Source of the DNA: Acrasis kona
Taxonomy: Eukaryota > Heterolobosea > Eutetramitea > Acrasida > Acrasidae
Direction: 5' to 3'
NCBI GenBank assembly: GCA_026419775.2
Contig: JAOPGA020001810.1
Span: 62,001-126,000 of the forward strand
DNA: 64,000 bases
The notes beneath the pieces are model-generated. The model saw nothing but the letters and a program-made list of their open reading frames with translations, was not told the DNA's origin and searched no databases. A program made the position numbers and the translations under genes. Shown here piece by piece: positions 22,261 to 32,539 of the stretch (position 1 is the stretch's first letter; each line of letters opens with the position of its first letter).

Positions 22261-22380
22261 AACACAAAGTCCTCAACTACATTGACCACTTCTCAAAGAA
22301 ATGTTGGACTTTTGTAACACCTACAAAAGAGAGCAAACACGATATTAGAGCTTTACAGCTGATAAAGGATGAATATGGTT
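22198..22380 (+). pseudogene. Retroviral-type integrase, start of catalytic core (plus strand)
   Basis: The plus strand reads VAIVSNYVLHRVQVDYTF, then YIDHFSKKCWTFVTPTKES and ALQLIKDEYG. The pattern VDYT...YIDHFSK is the first catalytic Asp region of a DDE integrase core (usually xDxxG/T...vvDhfSk). The orientation is opposite to the integrase C-terminal fragment that abuts it at 21879-22197. Its first 63 bp are half of the inverted repeat whose other half is at 23373-23435. After about 22380 the sequence leaves integrase and runs into unrelated coding-like sequence (22369-22640, acidic, EEEDVEEIEGEISEDEGE). Confidence 0.6.
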
Positions 22381-22736
22381 CGATGGCTTTTAAACAACGG
22401 TGGACCTCATGGTCAAAAAAGGGACGAAGACCCTTGTCCAAAAGAGAAACCAAAATGGTACAAGAGCAGTGTCCTGTACAAGTGCCCTAGACAGCAAGCA
22501 CCTGTTGATGGCATTTTGGAGTTTGATGATATAAATGAGGAAGAGGATGTGGAAGAGATTGAGGGCGAGATTAGTGAAGACGAAGGCGAGCAAGATGAAC
22601 CCAAAGTTGTTGATACAAACACTGCAGAAACCCAGTAACCACCTGCAATTCAACATCCTGAAATTGGAAGTATTAACAGCTTCTCCAAAGCCTCACTCAC
22701 AGTCAGACGGCCGCTCTAATTAGCGCACTACAAGGA

Positions 22737-23225
22737 ATGATTGCTCCAATACATCCAGCAACCACTCTACCACAGGTACCTCCACCAACAGCTCCACCTG
22801 AGGACATACCAAAATCTAATACTCCCATCAGGAAAAAAAGGGCAAGGGAGGACAGTACTGCCAAACCAACAAAGCGCTGTAAAAATGGAATATTGGATTT
22901 GGATACTGTTAATGATATTAATGATGTATCTCCTGAGTTCCGCGAGGCACCAACACAGACTGCAGCATTACCCAAAGAAGATTACCGTGTCTCCATTCTG
23001 AAGAACACTGTTGAGCTTGGTGTTGGTACAGTCCTTGAAGCAAGACTGTGGCATGGTGTTCCTCTTCCAGATTCATACGTGCTTGTTGCTATATCGGAGT
23101 TGTACAAGATAAATGCTCAGCTGCCAAGAATTGAGTCATCCCAACTAAAACGCTCAACTGGTTAGAGTTCCACCGTGGAGATGTTATTGGGTGGCCTTCT
23201 GCTTGGTTAAAAGTTCTCATTGAAT
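22737..23225 (+). pseudogene. Relic related to the antisense SAP-like ORF of the 54.5-kb transposon
   Basis: The frame at 22737-23165 reads LEARLWHGVPLPDSYVLVAI and stops, but the next frame continues LEFHRGDVIGWPSAWLKVL to about 23220. Compare the C-terminus of the transposon ORF at 56035-57534: VSESVFWHNQPIPRNFILLG ... WHEFVIGDMIAWDQSHIK. Order and spacing agree (xWHxxPxPxxxxL ... EFxxGDxIxWxxxxxK), so both come from one family, here disrupted by at least one frameshift. The upstream part (TPIRKKRAREDSTAKPTKR) is basic and may be a nuclear signal. It lies between the arms of the inverted repeat. Confidence 0.6.
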
Positions 23226-23372
23226 AAATTTTTTTTATTGTTTAAATACAATCTAATATTCGCTCATGCTGAAGGTAATGTGAGTTCTAAGCTTTTAATC
23301 ATGAAATGTATTATGCGTGATGAATGTTATGAGTATATTTCTCATGCGACAATCCAACTATCTTATTTGAAT

Positions 23373-23435
23373 CTGTGTAAAAAGTGTAGTCTACTCGTAC
23401 ACGGTGCAGTACATAATTAGATACAATGGCAACAG
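23373..23435 (-). repeat. Inverted repeat, right arm (pairs with 22198-22260)
   Basis: Right arm of the 62/63 inverted repeat. On the minus strand it continues the integrase N-terminal fragment at 23436-23985, so this arm is the one in its original context with that half. Confidence 0.9.
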
Positions 23436-23985
23436 GCTCAGGCTCTTCTCTACGTGCCTTTTTTGAGGCACAAGCGGCACAGGTGTTCAGGTTATCATCA
23501 CCTTTAAAATATTTACTAAGTTGTTAGCAGATTACAATATTTTAAAAACATACACCCAGCCTCGAAAATGGTATCTGCTATACTGTTCATGGAAAATCTA
23601 CCAACAACATCTCTTCCTACACAGTTTGTTTGGTGGTTATAAGTGATGGGAGCATTCCCTCATAAACAGTTATTTTTTCAACTGGCAATGTGTTGTCACC
23701 AATGTAGTTAAAGTCCTCTCCTTCAACAAGATCTTCTGGCCTCTTATCTTATGTATCGTCAGTTAAAAATTCCATCTTTTTAGATTTTGTCTTCACTAAC
23801 CTCCTTCTAACAAGACTCCTTCTAACAAGATGATCTGTTGTACCAAAGTAAGGATCATTGAAGTTTGAAATGCGATACTTCTCGCATTGTTTGACTAGAC
23901 TCTTAAGTTGACTATTATTGAGTCCGGCAGGTACCTTTCCTGTTTGGATATATCCAAAGATGTTGTTGTATTGTTCTTGTTTCAT
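23436..23985 (-). pseudogene. Retroviral-type integrase, N-terminal part with half zinc finger, decayed
   Basis: From 23985 down the minus strand reads EQYNNIFGYIQTGKVPAGLN, then a linker (KSLVKQCEKYRISNF) like the region just before integrase N-termini. After several stops it reads NLNTCAACASKKARREEPEP, the CxxC half of the HHCC zinc finger, and enters the right arm of the inverted repeat. There are at least three in-frame stops, so it is dead. With 21879-22380 it gives N-terminal, core-start and C-terminal parts of one kind of integrase in scrambled orientation. Confidence 0.55.
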
Positions 23986-24057
23986 TTTTTGTGTAATTTT
24001 AACGGATGGTTGCTTTTGGTATTTTTATCGCATTGTACTTATGGGGAATAGGGAGTT

Positions 24058-24264
24058 TCAAATGAACTGGAAATTCCAGTCGGTTTGAATGGACTGGGAC
24101 ATGCACATCCCACATTTCTCAAAGCCAAAGACACTTTTTGCACATATAATGTTTTTTCTTGGCACATTATCCTTGACCTGCCTCCAGTAGCATACAACAC
24201 AGTTTCCTTGACCATGTGCAGGCTTTTGTATAAGTGTCTCTCTGCATTCTGCTCTAATGGACAT
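24058..24264 (-). pseudogene. Cys-rich fragment, possibly the zinc-finger tail of a piggyBac-like transposase
   Basis: The minus-strand frame reads HGQGNCVVCYWRQVKDNVPR, then ICAKSVFGFEKCGMCMSQ. The pattern CxxC-x15-C-x8-CxxC resembles the C-terminal cross-brace finger of piggyBac-type and similar DDE transposases. It is short and no transposase core is seen next to it. I give it as a possibility only. Between 23990 and 24680 nothing else is recognisable. Confidence 0.35.
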
Positions 24265-24679
24265 AATTCATTTAAAAGCAGCTTTATTATTAGCATTAGT
24301 CACATTAATCAGACAAGCATTGTAATTTTCCTGTTATGCATGATAGCACACAATGCAAGAGTGCTATACAACAAGTAACAAACCATTATATGACATTGTC
24401 ATTCTCTTTCTCACATAACTCCACTATTATCTCATTAATGTCAAGAGCTGTCTTCTGGTCTTTTGCGATATCTCCAAGCTGGAAGGTCATAATGTTTTTA
24501 TTCTTTTCCTATTTTGTTGCTAATGATTATATGTTCTTTGGGAAGTTCATTTGCAAGAGCATTTTGATATTCTTGCAAATATTGGTAAGAACTATAGTAC
24601 TTTTATCATAAAAACAATTATTAAGATTTGTGCGGTAAACCTTCTACTTATGTAGCCCTGTTAATTCCCGCTCCAAAAA

Positions 24680-24871
24680 ATGGCTGTTCAACTTGTGACT
24701 CAGGAAGAAAGGCAAAGGAGGAATGAGAGGGACTTCAAAAAACTCCAACTTTGCCTCGCCAGGGAGAGGTTGTTGAGATTGGCAGTTATACAAGAGATGG
24801 ATAAAGAAATCTATGAGAAGAACAAAAAAATCCTCGCTTTAAAAGACGAAATTAAGTCCCTTAAAAAATAA
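24680..24871 (+). CDS. Small basic coiled-coil ORF in the mobile-element cluster
   Basis: 63 residues, rich in Glu, Arg, Lys and Leu with heptad spacing (ERQRRNERDFKKLQLCLA, EIYEKNKKILALKDEIKSL), so a coiled coil is likely. It lies among transposon relics and may be the last exon of an element gene. A similar charged helical end (KKEMEHMVKEMRKKAIKRK) occurs at 26950-27157. It may not be expressed. Confidence 0.3.
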   Translation: MAVQLVTQEERQRRNERDFKKLQLCLARERLLRLAVIQEMDKEIYEKNKKILALKDEIKSLKK

Positions 24872-25532
24872 ATTTTACTTTTTTAAATTTATTCAACTTT
24901 CTTAACATGTGTTCAAATATTTAATAATCATCAAAAATGAATTTGTTAGGAATACTATCTCTCCCAGTAAAAGTACTTAGGCCGTGGCACAGTTTGCGCG
25001 CCCCTAAAATTATTAATAAAAGCTGTTAAAATTTGGCCTCTGTGCCAAACCTTTTAGGAATGTGTGCCGAACCCTTTTGGAAATAAGATTATGATTGAAC
25101 AAGCTATATTTATTTAATTGCGACCCTTGCCCTTTTTCGGTTATTTGTATGCGCAACACCTTTCCAGTTCTCCTGCGTGTAAGCCACTGTCTCATCTTAT
25201 CTTTAGAGCAAGAAACCCAACGCTCCAACCAGCTTTGTACTCTGTCAAAGATGTGTTACTGGAGCAACAATCCAAATTATGACACTAAATGTCCTTGGTG
25301 TCATTCATCACATGAAGACCAGCAACATTTGCTTCTTGACTGTCGCTATAATAAAACTAAATTACATGATGCGATAGTCAGAATTGATAAGGTTATCCAG
25401 GATAATCTGAAACCTGGCTTTGTTATTTGAGGCATTTTTAAATTTTGGGGAGCGCCATATTATTTGACGCAGCGTGGAATTGAAGGAAGCGAAGAGATGT
25501 CAGGGTTGCCAGAAGATTGGAGGTCCATTTAT

Positions 25533-25550
25533 GCTAGTTTGCTAGGATAT
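25533..25550 (+). repeat. Target-site duplication, left copy
   Basis: GCTAGTTTGCTAGGATAT, identical to 26303-26320. It flanks LINE-derived element B. Confidence 0.85.
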
Positions 25551-26302
25551 TGTTTGCAAAGGTGAAGTTCCACACTCCTCTGTTCGTAGTGCTGTTTCCG
25601 ACTACCTTCTGTCCACCATCTCCAACTCCTCTGACTACAAATATAATATTCTCCATGATGAATATAATATCAAAGCCAGCGTCGACACCAACCTTATGTC
25701 GCGACCCAAACAGATCTTCCTCCTCTGTCTCCGTTCCAATCAACTCTGCACACTCTCTAAAATGCAGTATTGGGACGACAAGAATCAAATAATCAACACC
25801 AAATGCCCAAGGTGTTGTTTGCAACATGAGGACCAATCCCATGTTCTTTTAAATTGTCGCAGAAACTTGCCATACACATATGATGCAATGCAATCAATTA
25901 ATGACCTGATTCGAAGCAACATGCTGCCAGGATCACTCATTAAGGGCTCATTTAAATTCTGGGGTCTTCCATTTACACTGTACCAGAGTGGTTTTGATTT
26001 TGACGAACATCCTATGACTGACAAGCGTAAAGCTACTATTTATGCTAGTCTACTTGGTTACACTAGTATGGATGTAGTTAAGCGTTTTTCTAGTAAGATA
26101 CCAGTCAAAAAGCCACTCCAAGTGTTGAGGAAGATATCAACCATTTTGATGGAGACCTCTTACTCCATCTGGCACGCGCGTTGCGCAACACACGCCATCA
26201 AATCCGCCAAGCTAGGCGTGCCTTTGGCTGTATAGAGTCATTTATAAATATGTAAATTTATTCTAATAAAGCTTTTCGCAGAATGCGATTTATACAAAAA
26301 AA
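25551..26302 (+). mobile_element. LINE-derived element B, 752 bp, nested in A
   Basis: It encodes CTLSKMQYWDDKNQIINTK and CPRCCLQHEDQSHVLLNC (reverse-transcriptase zinc knuckle), then an intact tail to the stop at 26235. A 3' UTR follows with AATAAAG, ending in TATACAAAAAAA. An 18-bp direct repeat, GCTAGTTTGCTAGGATAT, lies at 25533-25550 and 26303-26320, so this is a target-primed insertion into element A. The 5' end falls exactly where the copy at 28948 also begins (TGTTTGCAAAGGT), which argues for a defined non-autonomous family, not random 5' truncation. Confidence 0.8.
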
Positions 26303-26320
26303 GCTAGTTTGCTAGGATAT
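26303..26320 (+). repeat. Target-site duplication, right copy
   Basis: Identical 18 bp to 25533-25550, directly after the A-rich tail of element B. Confidence 0.85.
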
Positions 26321-26619
26321 GTTAGTATGGACACTTTCAAGCGATTCAACAAGCACTTCAGAGTTCTCAAGCCTCTTTCTGTACTCCAAAAAATATCTAC
26401 ATTTTTTGTGTAAGGTATGGTTATTGATGAGTGAAACTACCAATAAACTATCAGGCTTATCCTTGTTTTTAAAAAAATGGGTAGCCAATTTTTAGACTAC
26501 ATATGCCTTTAAGTGTAGAAAGCAACAGGTATTTAATGAAATCAAATTATACGTCAACAAAGAAATAGCTAGAAGCAATTTATCCAGAAAGAATTCAAAC
26601 TCCAAGTACAAATCCACCA

Positions 26620-27157
26620 CTACAGACCGTTCAGATGCTACCTTAGTTCTGACCCAAGCACCCATTCTATCTCAAGACACTAGCGTCTTGGTACCAGTGG
26701 ACGGCCAGGCTCCATCTACCCAAGCTAGCGATGAATGTGCTGAGACACATTTAACTTTGTCTCCTGCTTCATTTGCTCTGTCACCTGAAAGCGCTTCTTC
26801 TCAAGGTTCAGTGTCACCATTTTCCCCCACAAACAGTTTCAATGAAAGCGATCTTTTTGACTATCCTGGTAAAGTTGATCTATCCATGTTCAGTCCTTCA
26901 GTAAAATCATCCCCAAAAAGGTTCTGTCAGTCATCTCCAGGCGGAAAAGCAGAAGGCTAAGGAACAGTTTGAGGAGGTCAAGTTAGCAGAGGATGAGCTA
27001 CCAAGAAGGAATGTAATCATTGTTAGTAGCGAGGACAAAGATAAAAAGTTTTTAGAGGGTGAGAAGAAAGAGATGGAGCACATGGTGAAGGAGATGAGAA
27101 AAAAAGCCATTAAAAGAAAAATATTCGACTTGTACAACAAGTACAAAAACATTTAAA
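26620..27157 (+). pseudogene. Dispersed-repeat protein fragment (Ser/Pro-rich plus basic helix), copy 1
   Basis: Frame at 26688-26960 reads TSVLVPVDGQAPSTQASDEC, then LSPASFALSPES, SPTNSFNESDLFDYPGKVDL. After a +1 shift it continues KAKEQFEEVKLAEDELPRR and ends with KRKIFDLYNKYKNI at about 27154. The Ser/Pro part has a clear relative on the minus strand at 61640-61910 (ASFAPSIES, SPANSFNEKDLLDYPGKVDL). The two copies are over 34 kb apart in opposite orientation, so this is a mobile or amplified coding unit. Its parent protein is not known to me; by composition it could be an accessory, DNA-binding-free ORF of a transposon. Confidence 0.55.
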
Positions 27158-27455
27158 TAAAGTTAATTAATTGAAAAGTCGATAATTTATTAATTTTATT
27201 GAGGGTGAGTGATTAAGTTGACTGAGACAATGGACAACGTTCTTGAAAGTTCCCAGTAATATAATAAAAATCACTTTCCAAAAATAAAATATCATTTTCT
27301 ACAAAAATTAGAATTGGTGGTGGATACACGCTCCAGTATTACAAATCAACATTACATAAATGTTACGACCCCTATTTGAATTGTATGTAGAACACATAGA
27401 TACCTGTAGTACGAAGAAGAGTTAACCAATTTGCATTTGGTGTAACGAAAACTTT

Positions 27456-28735
27456 TTGATGCAGTCTATTCTCTTCCAGTTCTCAATGACGACCACAGCA
27501 AAAGCAACAAAATCTTTGCAGCTGCTAATAAATCAGCTTTTAGAAGATGAATGTGGTATTTTGAATCAACAATGGGCAATAGTGAAGCCAGAGAGAGCAC
27601 ATTGGACTAAGTTGAAAGATGTCAAAGAAATCTCACTTGGCAAACAAACAGTAAAGGATGCTATTGGATATATACCCACATTTATATTTTTGAATTTGAT
27701 ATTCAGCATCCAAGATTGGCCCAAACTATACCGAAATGTTGAAAAAGGACTTTTAATTCTTTTTCATCTTATATCCGGATGCAAATATGAGGAGATAGAG
27801 AAGTTTATTTCCTTCTCTACATTTGGGGATATATTTCATCACTTTTACCATTTGAACTACCAGGAGGTTGATAAAGTAATCACTAATAAATTTAAACCTC
27901 AAAAATTCGATTGTCAAGCGCATACCTCAACAATTCATCAAAATTCCGTAGTGTTACAATGTATGTTGATGGGCATGATGTTAGGATTAATTACAACTCT
28001 ATTAAAGAAATACACACCTTTAAAAGAGAAAGTATACATAGCTTTAAGTTTAAGAAATCAGGATGTTGAACATAAGCTTTAATAGATATCAACAACATGT
28101 TCCTTAGTTTGTCTATAACTGAAAAATGTGGTGAGAACAATGATGGTTCCATGTTTCTAAAATAGAAACCATATAAGTATATGGTATCTACTGATGTATT
28201 GATGTTAGATGGAGGCTATATTCAATTTATTGATAAATTGCTTGAGAACCAGCCAGACGATACATTTAGCACTAAGAACTTTGTTACACCACATCAAAAG
28301 ATATTAAGGTCAATTTTTTACAAGATGAGCTAAATTACAATGATCAGTTTGGAGGAAAGAGATCTGAGATCGAGACCAGGTTTTCAAATTTCATGTGCAC
28401 ATTTAAATGATTCACATTTAAAAAGAAACCAAAAATTGGCAACTTGAATATCTTGAACTTACAAATGAAGTTATGTCTCTTGATAAACATTATGAAAGCT
28501 GTTGATCTTTTTCATATTAATGTAAAGGACATACATTGTTATTGGATGGGAGATATGTGCTGTCTGCAAATATAGTAAGAAAGTCGCTTGTTAATAAAAA
28601 CAATAATAACAAACAAGCAGCCAATGAAGGAAAGGAACAAGACAATAATATTCCAGGTACCCCTGATTATGATGATAGTGATAAGGATGATGACACTGTT
28701 CAAGATTCTTTATAATAATAAATTTGATTAAACAC
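27456..28735 (+). pseudogene. Decayed DDE transposase
   Basis: An open N-terminal part (27456-28082, 208 residues) contains helical segments (YRNVEKGLLILFHLISG, YEEIEKFISFSTFGDIF). Past two stops, readable blocks follow on the plus strand: DINNMFLSLSITEKCGENND, LDGGYIQFIDKLLENQPDD, TKNFVTPHQK, then NDQFGGKRSEIETRFSNF after a frameshift. The series vDxN, DGGY, TPxxK and NxxFxxxRxxIExxF is typical of transposases of the DDE_Tnp_4/IS4-like fold. At least four stops or shifts make it dead. Its terminal repeats were not identified. Confidence 0.6.
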
Positions 28736-28947
28736 AATCGCTTGTTTATTTACAATAAATTGCCCGCTTATTCTCTTGTTTGTCATTGGATAACCACTAC
28801 ATCAACGACATTAGTCCTGATCCATCCATATGGCTGTCAATAAGGCAGTTCCAATAAAGCCATGTTAACCAGATGACCCACACGTCATCTGGCTCAACTT
28901 TAAAAAAAAAACAACATTAGTCCTTCATCCTCACTTCTTTTCGACAT

Positions 28948-29235
28948 TGTTTGCAAAGGTTAAGTTCCACACTTCTCTGTTTGTAGTGCTGTTTCTGACT
29001 ACCTTCTGTCCACCATATCCAACTCTTCTGACTACAACCAGCGTCGGCACCAATCTTATGTCGCGACCCAAACAAATCTTCCTCCTCTGTCTCTGTTCCA
29101 ATCAACTCTGTACTCTCTCTAAAATGCAGTATTGGGATGACAAGAATCAAATAATCAACACCAAATGCCCGAGGTGTTGTTTACAATATGAGGACCAATC
29201 CCATGTTCTTCTAAATTGTCGAAAAAGAAGGGATA
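28948..29235 (+). mobile_element. LINE-derived fragment C
   Basis: About 288 bp closely similar to the first part of element B, starting at the same TGTTTGCAAAGGT. It encodes SKMQYWDDKNQIINTK and CPRCCLQYEDQSHVLLNC. Relative to B it lacks about 41 bp after TCTGACTACAA (positions about 25636-25676 in B). It ends abruptly at about 29235 where minus-strand RNase H sequence begins. Confidence 0.75.
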
Positions 29236-29239
29236 AAGG

Positions 29240-29495
29240 TGGACTGATATCATTAATATAATGATTGTTCAGTCCAAGCTTTGCATACTTATCTGCTTCT
29301 TCATTACCAGGAATATTGGTGTGCGCCTGGACATAGATAAATTCACAGCTAGAGAGACGACTCTTTTCTGTAACAATAGCGGAAAGTAGTTGATTGTCGC
29401 ATACTCAGAGTTTTTCTTCAAGAGTGGTTGGCTTAGAGTAGCTGTGGACGGCTTGAATACCAGAGAGACAGTCAGTCATAATAGTGACATGTTGG
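29240..29495 (-). pseudogene. LINE RNase H domain fragment
   Basis: The minus strand reads VTIMTDCLSGIQAVHSYSKP, then one stop, then EFIYVQAHTNIPGNEEADKY and AKLGLNNHY. The TDxxS...VxAHxxIPGNExADxxAK pattern is the RNase H domain found in many LINEs. Its orientation is opposite to fragment C, which it abuts, so the two were joined by rearrangement or independent insertion. Confidence 0.75.
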
Positions 29496-29619
29496 ATACT
29501 TCTAGAACGCTTCAGGGCCTGTAAGAAACCATACAAAACCAAGAACTGATAAAATTTTCTTGAAATTATTTTTAGGAATTATAAAAGTATCTAAAGTATT
29601 TGATAAGGTTTTAATTTCA

Positions 29620-29716
29620 CTTTTTTTTTAGTATAAATTGCATTCTGCGATAAGCTTTATTAGAAAAAATTTACATATTTATAAATGACTCTATACAGAA
29701 GGCCCACCTAGTTTCT
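29620..29716 (-). mobile_element. LINE 3' end, minus strand
   Basis: The reverse complement matches the 3' UTR of element B (TAGAGTCATTTATAAATATG ... AATAAAGCTT ... CGCAGAATGC) and ends in the same way, in TATACT plus an A-run (T-run at 29620-29629). This is a severely 5'-truncated copy, or the tail of the element whose RNase H lies at 29240-29495. Confidence 0.75.
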
Positions 29717-30355
29717 GTATATTGTATGCAAAGGTGAGGTACCCCGACGTAGTGATTGGTGACCTGATCCTGGACTCAAGCAATTCCTCTAGAAGAGGCC
29801 TTCTTGCTTCGGTTCTCTGGAATAGTTCCAGCTTCATCTGTGGGTGAGTATGCTGTACCCATCATCGCATTTTTGACAAAGTTGGACACTTGTGGATATT
29901 TGTTTGGTACTTGTTGGATCTTGTGTTTCTTGGATTTATGGTAGGGTTTTTATTGGACTTCGTTTGTTTGGTAATTCGTCTTTTTGGAGTGGTGGTTTGA
30001 TGTTTGAGTGGTTTGGGGTCTTTTTTTAGGTGTCGTCATGTATAATTCCTTGACGCATTTGTTGTCAGTTACGAAGTATTCAATTTCGGTTGTGTTCATT
30101 GCTTCACTTTCGTGGTTTGTTTTGAGGAATGGAAGTCTTACAATTGGTGTGGGGAGACCACATGTCAGGAGTACAGTACAGCTTTTAAATTTACGTTTCC
30201 TTTTCGTCTCCCTAATAAATTCATTTCCCGACTTATTACAACGGGTATATTCGTCGTCTACTAAATATGGACAAGATATAAACGTTCCAAGGCGGACGTG
30301 TCAAAATCAAAAGAATGATGGCGGTGATATCAACCGAATAAAAATTATACCAATA
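29717..30355. other. Short intergenic stretch before 7-TM copy 2
   Basis: No recognisable gene. The sequence TGTATGCAAAGGTGAGGTACC at about 29723 weakly recalls the 5' end of LINE-derived elements B and C. The open frame from 30008 merely extends the first exon of the next gene upward with no similarity to its twin, so I leave it out. Confidence 0.35.
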
Positions 30356-32218
30356 ATGCGCAGGTTCATGTTGGGTGTGTTGTTTCTCACATACTGCATC
30401 GACATATCACGGTGCGGTATGGTCAAACTGGGATTCGGCGACCATAAAAACTTTGCTTTTGAACAATGCACAGACATCAATGATGGCCATCCTTGTTACA
30501 CCAGACTAGAATTGATTGCACCAAAATGGACGACAACAGCTAATGAACCTAATCACATTTACAGTACGTACATTCCAGAAGGGATTGGTGGTGATTTATG
30601 CAACAGTAAGTATTGTACAAGTAGCAACAATTGTTTCTAACCAATAGATTCTGTCACAAGAAGATTAGAGATGATGAATTTCAAATGTGAAGAATATTTT
30701 TGTCCAGGACAGGATAATGTTATAAACAGACAATTCGTTAACGCAACACTTCACACAATAATTGACGATAACAAACCAAATGGAGACATAGAAGCGTTGC
30801 TTATTGCAAGACACAATCTACTTCGCAATTATTGTTTTCACTGTTCACACTCATCGCGCACCAGCTTCCATCAAAATCTCACAACGAGCCCTGAACAATG
30901 TCCATACTTTTGGAGGCATCAAAGTGACCATTGTGGAGCTGTAAAAGCCATTACTTTATTGGACTATAATATGGTCAGGGTCGGTAAATTTAAAAGTTGG
31001 GCCATGTCGCAGGATTCGTCTTTGAACTCTTCTTTGTCCCTGAGTAGGTTCTCCGACATTTTGATATTAACGGCTTGGAGGAGCCAAAGACTTAATGTTG
31101 TGTCTAACGAAGTTGGTAGGGGTGAGTTTAGTTATTTGTGCTATTGTACAGATAGCAAAAGGTTTGGCATGCAGTGTGATGCGTACACATCCTTCTTTAT
31201 ACCGTTTTCGTATTTGGCCGATCCTTTTATAATCATATTCCTCCGTTCTGTTGTGGTGTTCATCTTACTTTGGTTTGTTTACATTCCCATACTTTACAAC
31301 GACAAAAAGTATTTAAAAAAAGGTTTTATCAAACTCTTTCGTGCTCATTTTCTGAATATTAAAACTATTGCTACTATTTATATCACTATTGGAGAGTTTA
31401 TTGGCATATTCGATGAAGTTTTGACATTAAATTTGGACAGTAGTCCAAAGTTGTCAACTTTCTACACAGTGTTTACTGGAGTTCAGTATGTATTAACAGG
31501 CTTGAGTTTCGTAAGTTTGTTAATATTGTGGATTGACATGGTTGAAAAGGCAAAAAATCTATCCACCAAGAACGCGTTAGATATAAAGCTTAAAATAGTC
31601 TTGCTTTTATTGTATGTTTTAGTCGTGTTTGTTGTAATCCTTATCGTGGTAACGTTTACTGTTACAAATCAACTAGTGTCCATGGTGATTGATTGTTTTT
31701 TAATAGCATTTTTGTCTTTTATATTCATATCTGTCTCTATTGGATTTATTATTTATGGTAGTTTGATATTTAAAACCATTTTTAAGAACTCTTCCAAGAT
31801 CAAACCATGGGATCTTAAGTTTATGAGATTTGTATTTATTGGTATGATTGCATTTACAAACTTTAGTGCTTGGTTAATTGTGTCTTCTGTACGAGTGATC
31901 ACTGGCAACCTTATGGGGTTGTTTATTAGATTGTTTACTTTTCATATTTGTGTTTGGTGTATCTCCATACTGTGTCTTGTCGTAACATTCTTGTTGTTTG
32001 ACGGGAACAAGTTTTTTTCACTGAAAATCAATATGTTTATGTTCTGTAAAGATAATTCCCATGGTCTATCATCAACTAGCACAACAGATGATACTAGTAA
32101 TAAAAGCCCTACCAGTAATGAGATTGTTTTAACTCCAGTTAGCACAACTAATGAACCGACTAGTTCCTTTTTCGATGATAAACAGGAGGGTACACCTGTA
32201 CCACAAGAAGCTATATGA
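30356..32218 (+). CDS. Seven-transmembrane receptor-like protein, copy 2
   Basis: Exons 30356-30605 and 30648-32218, with a 42-bp intron (30606-30647) of the same sequence and place as in copy 1, giving 606 residues. The start MRRFMLGVLFLTYCIDISRC opens a signal peptide; similarity to copy 1 begins at about this point. The Cys-rich ectodomain is almost identical to copy 1, while differences gather in the TM3-TM5 stretch and the cytoplasmic tail (SSTSTTDDTSNKSPTSNEI against a longer tail in copy 1). All seven hydrophobic segments are present and there is no stop, so both copies may function. The near-identity ends at the start and stop codons; flanks are unrelated. Head-to-head with copy 1, about 10.7 kb apart. 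Confidence 0.85.
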
Positions 32219-32539
32219 ACATGATTCTAAATAAAATCCCTTTTTCTGATTAATGACAAGCAGCTTGTGATGTGTGTTCTCAAATAAAAACAAAGTTTTG
32301 GAAAAGAGGTCATACATTATCAGAACATACGAAGTCAAACAACACTGTTACACTTTTCGAAAGTCGAGACCGTGGGACATTAACAACCCGTGTCCTCCAG
32401 TAATCAAACATGCCAATGCAATACATTTGGGATGAAGACCTCATACCAGAATATGCCTTCACAAATAACAAATGGCAGATTTCGGATGAAGATGAACATA
32501 CCATGAGAGAAGGCCTAAAACAATCAGACGTCAGAGACG

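Larger units (their letters stand above)
25200..26420 (+). mobile_element. LINE 3' fragment A (interrupted by fragment B)
   Basis: Plus-strand frame with the zinc knuckle that ends many LINE reverse transcriptases: CTLSKMCYWSNN, then CPWCHSSHEDQQHLLLDC (CxxC...HxxxxC). It then reads FKFWGAPYYLTQRG and IYASLLGY up to 25550, where fragment B is inserted. The frame resumes at 26321 with VSMDTFKRFNKHF and FRVLKPLSVLQKIS, matching the order in fragment B (TSMDVVKRFSSK ... PLQVLRKIS). One stop lies at about 25430. It is diverged from B at DNA level, hence older. No reverse-transcriptase core remains. Confidence 0.75.

Noticed and set aside
22369-22640. Acidic 89-residue frame as a gene
   Set aside because: It lies inside the inverted-repeat mosaic, has no recognisable domain, and merges into relic sequence on both sides.
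30008-30355. Upstream extension of 7-TM copy 2 by 116 codons
   Set aside because: No similarity to copy 1, low-complexity translation, and a signal peptide begins at 30356.
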